Source of the DNA: CAYNZP01 sp964401835
Lineage (GTDB): Bacteria; Planctomycetota; Phycisphaerae; SM23-33
Reading direction: 5' to 3'
Length of the DNA: 64,000 nucleotides
Assembly (NCBI GenBank): GCA_964401835.1
Contig: CAYNZP010000003.1
Location: 124,001-188,000 of the forward strand
Numbering within the stretch: the first letter of the stretch is position 1; each line of letters starts with the position of its first letter. A program made the position numbers and the translations under genes. Shown here piece by piece: positions 15,789 through 24,089 of this stretch. The notes below the pieces were generated by a model. The model ran no database searches. It was given only the letters and a program-made list of their open reading frames with translations, and had not been told where the DNA came from.

Positions 15789-16130
15789 TCACGTCACGAT
15801 CTTTTCAGTCTCGACGGGCAGGCCGGCGTCCTTCCAGTCTTCCTTGCCCTCTGCGTACTCGTAGACGTGCTCGTAGCCGAGTTTTTCCATCTTCTTGAAT
15901 GCCTCCTCGGAGGCTGTGCAGGCCTTGTTGTAGCAGTAGACAACTATGTCGCGGGACTTATCCGGGATCGTCTCCTGGATTCTCTCCTCGAAGTTTTCAT
16001 CGACAGGAACATTAATCGCCCCGGGCAGGTGGAACTCGCGATAGTACTCCTCAGCCAGGACATCAACAACCAGCACATTCCAGTGGCTCTCGAGCCGCTC
16101 TTTAAGTTCGTTTCGGGTGATTGGTTTCAT
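15789..16130 (-). CDS. Rhodanese-domain protein
   Basis: 113 residues, a single rhodanese domain without signal peptide, so cytosolic. The domain begins with MKPITRNELKERLES and shows HLPGAINVPVDENF, followed by the active-site strand DIVVYCYNKACTASEEA, where the Cys of YCYNKAC is the persulfide-forming residue. It ends with the typical GLPVETE segment. Such proteins shuttle sulfane sulfur or act as sulfurtransferases. It lies next to and diverges from the methionine sulfoxide reductase gene (86 bases between starts), which suggests but does not prove a shared redox-stress role. Confidence 0.88.
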   Translation of the reverse strand: MKPITRNELKERLESHWNVLVVDVLAEEYYREFHLPGAINVPVDENFEERIQETIPDKSRDIVVYCYNKACTASEEAFKKMEKLGYEHVYEYAEGKEDWKDAGLPVETEKIVT

Positions 16131-16216
16131 AGCTCACCCTCCAAATAATAAAATTAACCGTCTACCCAATTATACGCTTTCAGGGCCGGCCTAGAATGAT
16201 ATGAAAAGGCATACAG

Positions 16217-17191
16217 ATGCGTAGAAACCTGTTAATGTTGGCTATTGTGGGAATTCTGACATTCGTAGCTGCAGCTATATTCAACGATTGGCAGGATGAG
16301 AGCGAGGTAAAGGTTCCAGTGATTAAGAATGAAGGCACAAAAAAGCAGTCAGCCCCACTCACGGCTGAGGAAAAACGCATTATCCTGGATAAAGGCACGG
16401 AAAGAGCATTTTCGGGCAAATATTGGGATCACCACGAGACGGGCGTATATCGCTGCCGCCAATGTGGTGCGGAATTGTTTGAATCGCAGAGCAAGTTTAA
16501 ATCCGGTACCGGCTGGCCGAGTTTTGACGACGCTATCGCCGGGGCAGTCAAACGCCAGGTAGACGCCGACGGCATGCGGAGTGAAATTGTCTGTAGTAAA
16601 TGCGGCGGACATTTAGGACACGTCTTTGAGGGCGAAGGCTACACTTCTAAAAATACCCGACACTGCGTAAACTCCGCATCGCTGAGCTTCGAGCCGGATA
16701 AAACGGGGACGAGTGAAGCTATCTTCGCAGGCGGATGTTTCTGGGGAGTTGAGGATCATTTGCAGAAGTTGGATGGCGTTATTAGTGCGACTTCAGGCTA
16801 TGCTGGCGGCGACATTCCCGGCCCAACCTATCAGCAGGTCTGCACCGGCAAGACCGGCCATGCAGAAGCCGTGCGGATTGTTTTCGACCCGAGCAAAATT
16901 TCGTACGAACAGCTGGCCAGACTTTTCTTTGAGATTCACGACCCGACCCAGCTTAACCGCCAAGGCCCAGACGTCGGCATGCAATATCGCTCAGCTGTGT
17001 TTTATCTCGACGAAGAGCAGAAACAGACAATCGAAAAGCTCATCAAAGAGCTTCGAGAAAAAGGATATGACGTCGTTACGGAAGTTGCGCCCGCGAAACA
17101 ATTCTATCTAGCCGAGGATTATCATCAGGACTATCTGGAAAAACACCCCAACCGCCCCACCTGCCATGTCCGCGTTAAGCGCTTTGATTGA
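16217..17191 (+). CDS. msrBA: Membrane-anchored MsrB-MsrA fusion, peptide methionine sulfoxide reductase
   Basis: 324 residues. An N-terminal hydrophobic helix (LLMLAIVGILTFVAAAIF) exports or anchors the protein, so it repairs oxidised methionine in envelope proteins. MsrB comes first (about residues 50-160): GTGWPSFDDAI, two zinc CXXC pairs (CRQC, CSKC) and the catalytic Cys in RHCVNSASL. MsrA follows (about 170-320) with GGCFWGVEDH carrying its catalytic Cys, GYAGGDIPGPTYQQVCTG and GHAEAV. Together they reduce both R and S sulfoxides. The B-then-A order is the less familiar arrangement. ATG 16217 is the first Met before the helix. Confidence 0.95.
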   Translation: MRRNLLMLAIVGILTFVAAAIFNDWQDESEVKVPVIKNEGTKKQSAPLTAEEKRIILDKGTERAFSGKYWDHHETGVYRCRQCGAELFESQSKFKSGTGWPSFDDAIAGAVKRQVDADGMRSEIVCSKCGGHLGHVFEGEGYTSKNTRHCVNSASLSFEPDKTGTSEAIFAGGCFWGVEDHLQKLDGVISATSGYAGGDIPGPTYQQVCTGKTGHAEAVRIVFDPSKISYEQLARLFFEIHDPTQLNRQGPDVGMQYRSAVFYLDEEQKQTIEKLIKELREKGYDVVTEVAPAKQFYLAEDYHQDYLEKHPNRPTCHVRVKRFD

Positions 17192-17389
17192 GAAAAGTAA
17201 ATATCAGGCTAAACGGCTAACTCCAAAACTCCATGCAACATACCGTATAGTACGCAACTTAAGTCTTTTCCCTCAAGCGGATCCCTTGAATCGTCCGACA
17301 TAACTGAATGGTCTAAGACATTGTTTCGGCTTGAGCCGGCCAGTTTGAGCTTGACGGCTGAAGTTGGGTCGGGAAAGGAAATAGAGCCA

Positions 17390-19321
17390 ATGTTAGAGCA
17401 ACAGAATTTTGCGAAGCGCGCACACGCCAGCAAGGCGAGCAAAGCCCCCAATGCGCCGGCTGATGTTCCGACCAACCCGAACAGGGCTTCCCTGCTGTGT
17501 TCTCTTAAGACGTTCGCCTTTATAATCGTAGTGCTGTTCGTCTGTGAAGCCGTGGTCATGGTGATACTGCACATGTTTAGCCTTCGAGGCCTCTGGGACA
17601 TCGTGTTGGATCCTGTGTTGCTGTCATGCCTAACCGCGCCGTTGTTGTTCTACGTCGTGATTCGACCCATGCGCACTGCCTTAGAGCAGCACCGGCAAAC
17701 GAAACGGGACTTGAAGTGGATGAACCGTCAGCTCGAAGATGCAATTACCCGTGCCAATCAACTGGCCGAGGAAGCCACCGCCGCCACCGTTTCCAAGAGC
17801 GAATTCCTGGCAAATATGTCCCACGAGATTCGCACACCCATGACAGCAATCCTAGGGTATGTGAACCTGATTTCCGAGGAGATCGAATGCTGCGATACAT
17901 GCCCGTCTCACAAAAGCTGCGAGATTCGTGTCACAAACAAGGAGAATCTGGGGATAGTTGCTCGGAATGGCCAACATCTTCTCGGCTTGATCAATGACAT
18001 ACTCGACCTGTCGAAGATCGAAGCCGGCAAGATGCTCACTAAGATAGCCCCATACAACCTCGTTTCCCTGATAGCCGATGTTGCCAGCATCATGCGTGTC
18101 CGTGCCGACGATCAAGGAATATCGCTGTCAGTCGAGCACGCCAGCGAACTACCCGAAACAATCCAAACTGATGGGGCCAAACTCAAGCAAATTTTGATGA
18201 ACATTGTTGGCAACGCCGTCAAGTTCACCAGCCATGGGGGCGTCCGTATCGCAACACGCTTCCTGCCTGTTTGGCGTGGAGACCAACCCGCTATAAGTAT
18301 TCATGTCATCGACACAGGCATCGGTATCAGTAAAAATAAAATCGCCAGCTTGTTTGAACCCTTTATCCAGGCCGACACTTCCACTTCACGAAAATACGGT
18401 GGCACCGGCTTAGGCTTGGCCATTACCGATAATGTCGCCAAACTGCTGGGGGCTGATTTGAATGTAGACAGCACGCTTGGCAAGGGAAGCACCTTCACGC
18501 TGACAATTCCCACTGGCAGCCTCGAAGGAGTGCGAATGCTTTCGGATCCGTCCGAGGCGACCCATGGACGATCAGCCACCTCTAACGACGACCGAAGACA
18601 AGGCGTTGCTGAGGTGGCAGGAGTTCGTGTCTTGTTGGTTGAAGATGGCCCGGACAATCAGCGACTGATCAGCACTGTGCTCCGCAAGGCCGGTATCAAG
18701 GTAGAGATAGCCGAGAATGGCCAGATCGCCATCGAGAAAGCCACTGCTGACGCATTAGGATTCGACGTAATCCTCATGGACATGCAGATGCCGGAGATGG
18801 ACGGATACGATGCCACAAGATTGCTTCGCGAGAAGGGCCTGACGTGCCCAATTATTGCCCTGACCGCCAACGCGATGGCCGGCGATAAGGAGAAATGTCT
18901 TGCCGTTGGATGTACAGACTATTGTTCCAAACCGATCAATCGCGGACAGCTCATTCGCGCGATTGCTCAGCACGCAGGACAAGACGCCGACCAAGCACAA
19001 GCAAATGATCTCAACAATCCGATCCGGTCTGAGCACGCCGATTACCCTGACCTGGCGGACATCCTCGACGAGTTCGTGGCAGGTTTGCCGGACACCGTTT
19101 CGGCGATGCGAGAGGCGATAGCGAATAACCATCATGAGGAACTTCAAAGATTGGCCCATCAACTCAAGGGTACAGGCGGCGGTTATGGGTATCCACAGTT
19201 AACCGTTGCGGCCAAGTCCCTGGAAGATGCCGCAAAGGATAAAGACATAGAAGCAGCCAAGCTGGCCTTTGGCGAGTTGTACGCACTGTGCAATGCGGTC
19301 CAGGCCTGTCCTGAACAATAA
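17390..19321 (+). CDS. Hybrid sensor histidine kinase with receiver and Hpt domains
   Basis: 643 residues. Two membrane helices (about residues 45-65 and 75-100) with little periplasmic sequence between them, then a coiled coil and the H-box FLANMSHEIRTPMTAILGYV. Right after the H-box comes an unusual Cys cluster, ECCDTCPSHKSCEI. The ATPase domain has the N-box ILMNIVGNAVKFT, DTGIGIS and GTGLGLAI. A receiver (RVLLVEDGPDNQ, phospho-acceptor in ILMDMQMPEMDGYD, Lys in CSKPI) and an Hpt domain with HQLKGTGGGYG complete a phosphorelay. ATG 17390 follows GGAAAGGA; a TTG at 17321 is the longer option. No output regulator is adjacent. Confidence 0.94.
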   Translation: MLEQQNFAKRAHASKASKAPNAPADVPTNPNRASLLCSLKTFAFIIVVLFVCEAVVMVILHMFSLRGLWDIVLDPVLLSCLTAPLLFYVVIRPMRTALEQHRQTKRDLKWMNRQLEDAITRANQLAEEATAATVSKSEFLANMSHEIRTPMTAILGYVNLISEEIECCDTCPSHKSCEIRVTNKENLGIVARNGQHLLGLINDILDLSKIEAGKMLTKIAPYNLVSLIADVASIMRVRADDQGISLSVEHASELPETIQTDGAKLKQILMNIVGNAVKFTSHGGVRIATRFLPVWRGDQPAISIHVIDTGIGISKNKIASLFEPFIQADTSTSRKYGGTGLGLAITDNVAKLLGADLNVDSTLGKGSTFTLTIPTGSLEGVRMLSDPSEATHGRSATSNDDRRQGVAEVAGVRVLLVEDGPDNQRLISTVLRKAGIKVEIAENGQIAIEKATADALGFDVILMDMQMPEMDGYDATRLLREKGLTCPIIALTANAMAGDKEKCLAVGCTDYCSKPINRGQLIRAIAQHAGQDADQAQANDLNNPIRSEHADYPDLADILDEFVAGLPDTVSAMREAIANNHHEELQRLAHQLKGTGGGYGYPQLTVAAKSLEDAAKDKDIEAAKLAFGELYALCNAVQACPEQ

Positions 19322-19407
19322 CCACTAATAGTTCTGGTTGGCCGCGTTTCCAATATCAAAAAAAACTTCACTTGAGCCCATCGGGCACAAAACGGGCAGT
19401 GTAAAGT

Positions 19408-19433
19408 AAAACCCCCTTGAATAAGGGGGTTTT
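19408..19433. terminator. Bidirectional intrinsic terminator between the kinase gene and ssrA
   Basis: A perfect 11-bp hairpin with a 4-base loop, A/T-flanked on both sides (aaaacccccttgaataaggg and onward). Read on the reverse strand it lies just after the tmRNA 3' end; read on the forward strand it follows the histidine kinase gene. Confidence 0.9.
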
Positions 19434-19437
19434 AAGA

Positions 19438-19791
19438 TGGAGGCGCGGGGAATCGAACCCCGGTCCCGTGACGTTTCAGCGGCGGCTTCTACGTGCGTAG
19501 TCGCTGTTTTGTTTCTCGCTACTCAGGCCCGCATGCGACACGGTCCATCGCAGCCAGTCCGACCAAATGTCCTCTCAGCTAACCGGGCAACTGCTGAGAG
19601 TAAGCCTGCAAATCGTCGCCCTTACAAACCCGGCAGGCACGGGTCTGCAGAACGGGTTGCCTAAATTAGGCAGCCAGTTTCATGCCGTTGTTGGCATATA
19701 AAATAAAGTCCAAGGTGTTTTACGAGGCCTCCTTGGAACCTCGGCACGCCACCGACACCTCAACTCGTCCGGTCGAATCCAATTCGCCCCC
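19438..19791 (-). ncRNA. ssrA: Transfer-messenger RNA (tmRNA)
   Basis: About 354 bases, one-piece form. The 5' end GGGGGCG pairs with CGCCTCC at the 3' end, leaving an A discriminator; CCA is not encoded. The T-arm GGTTCGATTCC and the 5' tRNA-like segment are clear. The tag frame starts at resume codon GCC (19693-19695) and reads ANNGMKLAA before TAA at 19666-19668; the stop lies in a 13-base palindrome (GCCTAATTTAGGC). It rescues ribosomes stalled on broken mRNAs together with SmpB, encoded 2.4 kb away. The Ala-Ala end fits degradation by ClpXP-type proteases. Confidence 0.95.
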
Positions 19792-19824
19792 GGATAAGCC
19801 TTTCGGCATTTTTTCGCCAATACC

Positions 19825-19830
19825 ATTATA
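19825..19830 (-). promoter_or_regulatory. Probable -10 box of ssrA
   Basis: TATAAT on the reverse strand, 33 bases before the mature 5' end, which allows a short leader removed by RNase P. No good -35 hexamer is seen at 16-18 bases. Confidence 0.45.
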
Positions 19831-19988
19831 AGTTATATCGGTCTGTTAAGCATGCAAATCTAGGGTCATGGTCAGTGCAACTTGTGTAAAAGATACTTGT
19901 AGAAATGGCTGAAATTGCTCATTATACGCCCTAATAACAGGTCTTTACTGGCTTTCGGATACGTTTAATTGAAAAAGGAATTTCAAAG

Positions 19989-22145
19989 ATGGCCGAAACT
20001 CTACTCGAAGGACAGCGGGAAAATTGGGGGTCGCGAACAGGATTCATACTCGCAGCCATAGGCTCGGCTGTGGGCCTGGGCAACCTCTGGGGCTTTCCCT
20101 ACAAGGTCTATGACCATGGCGGCGGCGCTTTTCTTATACCGTATCTGCTGGCGATGCTGCTTATCGGCATCCCGGTGCTCATACTCGAATTCTCACTCGG
20201 CCACATGACGCAACGGGCAGCCCCGGACGCCTACCGCGGCATCAACCGCCGCACCGAACCTATCGGCTGGTGGGGAATCATTCTGGGCTTCGTTATCATC
20301 ACATACTACCCGGTCATTCTTGCATGGTGCGGAAGTTATTTGGTCGAATGCGTAAAAGGCATCGCTCAGCACAGCGGCGAACTTGCCTGGAAAGGCGAGG
20401 GAATCGGCGGCGTAGCCAACTTCTTCTCTGTGGAATATCTCAACGAGTGGCAAACGAGCGATTTGGCGGGCGGCGTCAAACCCTGGGCACTGGGCCAACT
20501 CAATATTCCAATCATAACGAGCCTCGCGGTTATATGGGTGCTGATGTACCTGTGTATTTTTCGCGGCGTGAAGCTCGTATCCAAGGTGGTTCTTTTCACC
20601 GTTCCGCTGCCATGGATTATGCTTTTAATCCTGACAGTTCGCGGCCTGACCCTTCCCGGCGCTGCACGCGGGCTGAACTTCTTCCTCGACCCGGAATGGT
20701 CGGAACTGGCCAAGCCGGAAACATGGCGTTGGGCGTTTGGGCAAATGTTCTTCTCGATGAGCCTGGCGTTCGGCGTAATGGTTACTTACGCCAGCTTCCT
20801 TCACCGCAAGAGTGATATCAATAACAACGCAACTATCATCGGCCTGGCCGACGTCGGTACGAGCTTTGTCGCGGGTATAGCTATCTTCGCGACTCTTGGA
20901 GCTATGGCGTTTCAAACCGAGCTGGCCGGCAAGGCGGTTCCGGTTACGGACGTCGTTAACGGCGGACCTGGATTGGCCTTTGTGGCATTTCCATACGCAC
21001 TGGCACAGTTGCCCTACTCGGCATGGTTCGGGGCTGTGTTCTTTATCGCACTTTTGACGCTGGGTATCGACTCGGCGTTTTCAATCACCGAAAGCGTGCT
21101 TGCCTCGCTGGTCGACAAGACAAGGTGGAATCGCAATCTGACGCTAATCGGTTTGACGGTTGTAGGCTTTGGCCTTGGTCTGGTTTACTGCACACAGGGC
21201 GGCGTGTCATGGATTGGTTCGATTGACGGCTTTATCAACAAATGGGGAGGCATTGCCCTTCTCGGCCTGCTCGAATGCGTAACTATCGGCTGGGCATATC
21301 GCCTCAAACGGCTGCGCGAACACGCAAACGAGCGAAGCGACTGGCACATTGGCGCGTGGTGGGACATCATCATTCGCTACTTCGCCCCCGTCATGCTTAG
21401 TATGCTGGCTGCCTGGTCGCTGCTGGATCAGTCTTCCGGCAAAGGTGGACTGCTCTATAATGCTGACGGCGTTTTCCAGACACCCGACTTTATAGGACTG
21501 ATAGTGGCAGCTGCGGCGCCGATTCTGGCGATAGGTTTGAGCATGGTCCAATCTCCCGGAGCTAATGTTCACGCTCAGCATGTCGGTCAGCCACGAGCTG
21601 GCAGAGGCGTTGGCGTATTCGCGACGATTTTGACTGTTATCGCTCTGGCGGGCCTGATCCTGGGATTCTATCTTTCCGTACAGTCGATATGGGCAGCCAA
21701 CGACGGCAAGGAAATTGCCGACATCATGCAGGTATATTCGATTCTTGGTTACTGCGTCCCGCTGGTGATACTGGTCCTCGGCGTGTCATTAATCGCAGCC
21801 TTCGTTGCGCTAATCTGCGGAATCTTCGTTGTGGCGTTTTCCGAAAAAAACATGCACCGGCCCAGCGGGTTTGTGAGATTCGCTTCTGGTGTTGGGGTAA
21901 TGGTTATCGGCTGCATTGGAGGCTTGCTGCTGTCGCTATTTGTCCGATGGAACAAGCTCGCAGCAACCCAGAGCCAGGAAACTGCCAAAACAGCTGAACT
22001 GGATTATCTGACAACCCCATCTGTGATTGTACTGTCGGGAATGCTTGCTTTGCTGGTGGTAGGCTTGGGCTGGTGCTTCTACAGGGCCATCAAGGCTGGC
22101 GGCACTCCAGAACCCATGCAGGTTTCCGAAGGGATTGAACAATAG
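19989..22145 (+). CDS. Sodium-dependent transporter, neurotransmitter:sodium symporter (SNF) family
   Basis: 718 residues with more than 12 predicted helices, longer than most bacterial members (about 450-550). The N-terminal signature is clear: WGSRTGFILAAIGSAVGLGNLWGFPY, shown here in parts, which forms helix 1 and the sodium site, then GGGAFLIPYLLAMLLIGIPVL. Family helices continue through MFFSMSLAFGVMVTYASFL (helix 6 region) and LLTLGIDSAFSITESVLASL (helix 8). The usual Arg of the extracellular gate (RFP in LeuT) is Gly here (GFP). Substrates are typically amino acids; this one cannot be assigned. ATG 19989 follows AAAGG upstream. Confidence 0.9.
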   Translation: MAETLLEGQRENWGSRTGFILAAIGSAVGLGNLWGFPYKVYDHGGGAFLIPYLLAMLLIGIPVLILEFSLGHMTQRAAPDAYRGINRRTEPIGWWGIILGFVIITYYPVILAWCGSYLVECVKGIAQHSGELAWKGEGIGGVANFFSVEYLNEWQTSDLAGGVKPWALGQLNIPIITSLAVIWVLMYLCIFRGVKLVSKVVLFTVPLPWIMLLILTVRGLTLPGAARGLNFFLDPEWSELAKPETWRWAFGQMFFSMSLAFGVMVTYASFLHRKSDINNNATIIGLADVGTSFVAGIAIFATLGAMAFQTELAGKAVPVTDVVNGGPGLAFVAFPYALAQLPYSAWFGAVFFIALLTLGIDSAFSITESVLASLVDKTRWNRNLTLIGLTVVGFGLGLVYCTQGGVSWIGSIDGFINKWGGIALLGLLECVTIGWAYRLKRLREHANERSDWHIGAWWDIIIRYFAPVMLSMLAAWSLLDQSSGKGGLLYNADGVFQTPDFIGLIVAAAAPILAIGLSMVQSPGANVHAQHVGQPRAGRGVGVFATILTVIALAGLILGFYLSVQSIWAANDGKEIADIMQVYSILGYCVPLVILVLGVSLIAAFVALICGIFVVAFSEKNMHRPSGFVRFASGVGVMVIGCIGGLLLSLFVRWNKLAATQSQETAKTAELDYLTTPSVIVLSGMLALLVVGLGWCFYRAIKAGGTPEPMQVSEGIEQ

Positions 22146-22161
22146 ATTTACTCTTAACAAG

Positions 22162-22193
22162 CCGCGGCCTGTAATGTTGCAGGTCGCGGTTTA
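22162..22193 (+). terminator. Intrinsic terminator after the sodium symporter gene
   Basis: A 10-bp stem with one mismatch (CCGCGGCCTG pairing with CAGGTCGCGG) and an 8-base loop, followed by TTTAATTTT. Confidence 0.8.
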
Positions 22194-22205
22194 ATTTTCA
22201 TGAGA

Positions 22206-22688
22206 CTATCTTCGGTGCCTGCGGCTCATTTCGCGCGCGATCTCGCGTTGCTGGTCGCGCTTTTTGATGGCGTCGCGTTTGTCATAATGTCGCTTGCCCT
22301 CGGCGATACCAAGTTCACACTTGGCCCAGCCACGCTTGAAATAAACCGCAAGCGGAATAATCGTCTTGCCCTTCTGCTTAACGTGGACTTCGAGTTGGTG
22401 TATCTGGCGCCGGTGAAGCAAAAGCCGCCTGTCCCTTGTCGGCCCGTGCTGCATACCGTCGGCTGCCTGGGGGTATGGAGCGATATTGGCTCCGACAAGA
22501 AAAACCTCGCCGTTTCGCACACGCGCATAAGCTTCATCTATCTTGGCTTGGCCGGCCCGCAAAGATTTCACCTCCGTGCCGTACAATTCAATTCCGCACT
22601 CGACAACTTCCAGAATATGAAAATCGCGCCTGGCCTTGCGGTTTGAAATCCGCGGTTGATGATGAGATGTCTGCTGTTTCTTTGCCAT
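22206..22688 (-). CDS. smpB: SsrA-binding protein SmpB
   Basis: 160 residues, normal length. It binds the tRNA-like part of tmRNA and places it in the A site of stalled ribosomes. The conserved core is visible: SNRKARRDFHILEVVECGIE (start of the OB fold), TEVKSLRAGQAKIDEAYARV, and KGKTIIPLAVYFKRGWAKCE. The C-terminal tail KRHYDKRDAIKKRDQQREIA is the basic helix that reads the empty mRNA channel. It lies 23 bases downstream of rsmB on the same strand, so probably the last gene of an fmt-rsmB-smpB operon. Confidence 0.96.
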   Translation of the reverse strand: MAKKQQTSHHQPRISNRKARRDFHILEVVECGIELYGTEVKSLRAGQAKIDEAYARVRNGEVFLVGANIAPYPQAADGMQHGPTRDRRLLLHRRQIHQLEVHVKQKGKTIIPLAVYFKRGWAKCELGIAEGKRHYDKRDAIKKRDQQREIAREMSRRHRR

Positions 22689-22711
22689 AACGAAAACTAC
22701 AATTTATAACC

Positions 22712-24088
22712 TCAAGCTTCAAATATAGCGTAATAACCCCCGTCGTGCCATGTGGCGAGCTCGGACTCACCGCCCGGTAGGGTCAGCTTTTCTGTGTTCA
22801 GCTTGAAACGCGGATTATTCTTAACAAACCAGTTTGTAATATCCTGATTTTCTTCCTTCTCGATACTGCATGTGCTGTAAACAAGTCTCCCGCCGGATGC
22901 AACGAAAGTAGCGGCCGCTGAAAGAAGGAATTGCTGGTCTTTTACAAGTTCACCCAGAGGTTTACTCTCGAATCTCCATCTGGCCTCCGCCCTGCGTGCA
23001 AAGACGCCGGAATTGCTGCAGGGTGCATCTACGAGGGCCAAATCGAAGCTTTCCGGCTCGAGTTGACCGATTTGCTCAGAGAGTACTGTCGAAACTATAT
23101 CAATTCCCAGGCGTCGGCAGTTGTGCTCGATTTTCTCCAATTTCATTTGGGATACATCAGCAGCAGTTATGCTACCCTTATTTTGCATCAACTCAGCCAG
23201 GTGTGTTGTCTTTGTTCCGGGAGCTGCGCAGAAATCGAGCACTTTCATTCCAGGCTGCGGCTCACAGACGATTGCTACATGTGTAGCTGTTGGGTCCTGT
23301 GGCTGGAAGAAACCCTCTTTAAAACCGGGAAGTTCGCTGATATTAGCATGATGAGCAAGAACTATACTCTTTCCATTTTCGTGAATCTGTGCCTCGATGC
23401 CTATCGAGGAAAAATCCTGCAAAAGAGAATCCGGGTCGGTTTTGAGTGAATTTACTCGCAAAATAAACGGCGCCCTTGAATTGGCATGCGTTGCTACCCG
23501 GGCTGCTTTTTCAAACGAACCCAACCTCTCGCACCATCTCCGGCAAAGCGACATAGGCAGAGAAAAAGCATCGCAGAGATATTCAGCCGGTTCAGCTGAC
23601 GGGTCGATAAAGACGTTCTTTTCGAACTGGCGATACTCGTTTGGCCCAACCGGCAGGATGTTGGAAGCATATTTTGGAACACCCTGAATCAAAGGTGAAA
23701 TATTCCTTTCCACTGTGCGCAAAATACCGTTCACCATGCCAGCCTTGCGCTTATGATTGAAACGCTTGGTTTGCTCCACAGCTTCATTGATTGCGGCAAA
23801 TTCGGGAACCCTTGAAAGATAAAGCAATTGATAAAGCCCGACATAGAGAATCTCTTTTATCGGAGCGGGTAATTTTCGTCCCGGCTGGGAGAGGAATGTT
23901 TTCATCACAACATCGAGCGTCCTTTTCCGTCGGTGCGAACCAAGGGCGAGCTCGCGAGCCAGGGACCTATCGGCCCCGGAATAATGGCCATACTCCAACA
24001 GGCGGTCGAGTCTGCCGGAAATGTTGCCTTCCCTGTCGCGAAGGGCATTTACCACAACGTCTCTTGCTTTTGCGTCTTGCGATTCCAT
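22712..24088 (-). CDS. rsmB: 16S rRNA (cytosine-967-C5)-methyltransferase RsmB
   Basis: 458 residues. An N-terminal NusB-like RNA-binding domain (residues 1 to about 150) begins with DVVVNALRDREGNISGRLDR. The Rossmann methyltransferase domain follows, with SAM motif DFCAAPGTKTTHLAELM. The catalytic pair of cysteines is present, in LVDAPCSNSGVFARR and in VYSTCSIEKEENQDI. It uses SAM to methylate C967 of 16S rRNA. It starts one base after the fmt stop, an arrangement common in bacteria. Confidence 0.95.
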   Translation of the reverse strand: MESQDAKARDVVVNALRDREGNISGRLDRLLEYGHYSGADRSLARELALGSHRRKRTLDVVMKTFLSQPGRKLPAPIKEILYVGLYQLLYLSRVPEFAAINEAVEQTKRFNHKRKAGMVNGILRTVERNISPLIQGVPKYASNILPVGPNEYRQFEKNVFIDPSAEPAEYLCDAFSLPMSLCRRWCERLGSFEKAARVATHANSRAPFILRVNSLKTDPDSLLQDFSSIGIEAQIHENGKSIVLAHHANISELPGFKEGFFQPQDPTATHVAIVCEPQPGMKVLDFCAAPGTKTTHLAELMQNKGSITAADVSQMKLEKIEHNCRRLGIDIVSTVLSEQIGQLEPESFDLALVDAPCSNSGVFARRAEARWRFESKPLGELVKDQQFLLSAAATFVASGGRLVYSTCSIEKEENQDITNWFVKNNPRFKLNTEKLTLPGGESELATWHDGGYYAIFEA

Positions 24089-24089
24089 C

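Noticed and set aside
19437..19664. 75-residue ORF on the + strand
   Set aside because: It lies antisense within the tmRNA gene, which is supported by its paired ends, tag frame and T-arm.
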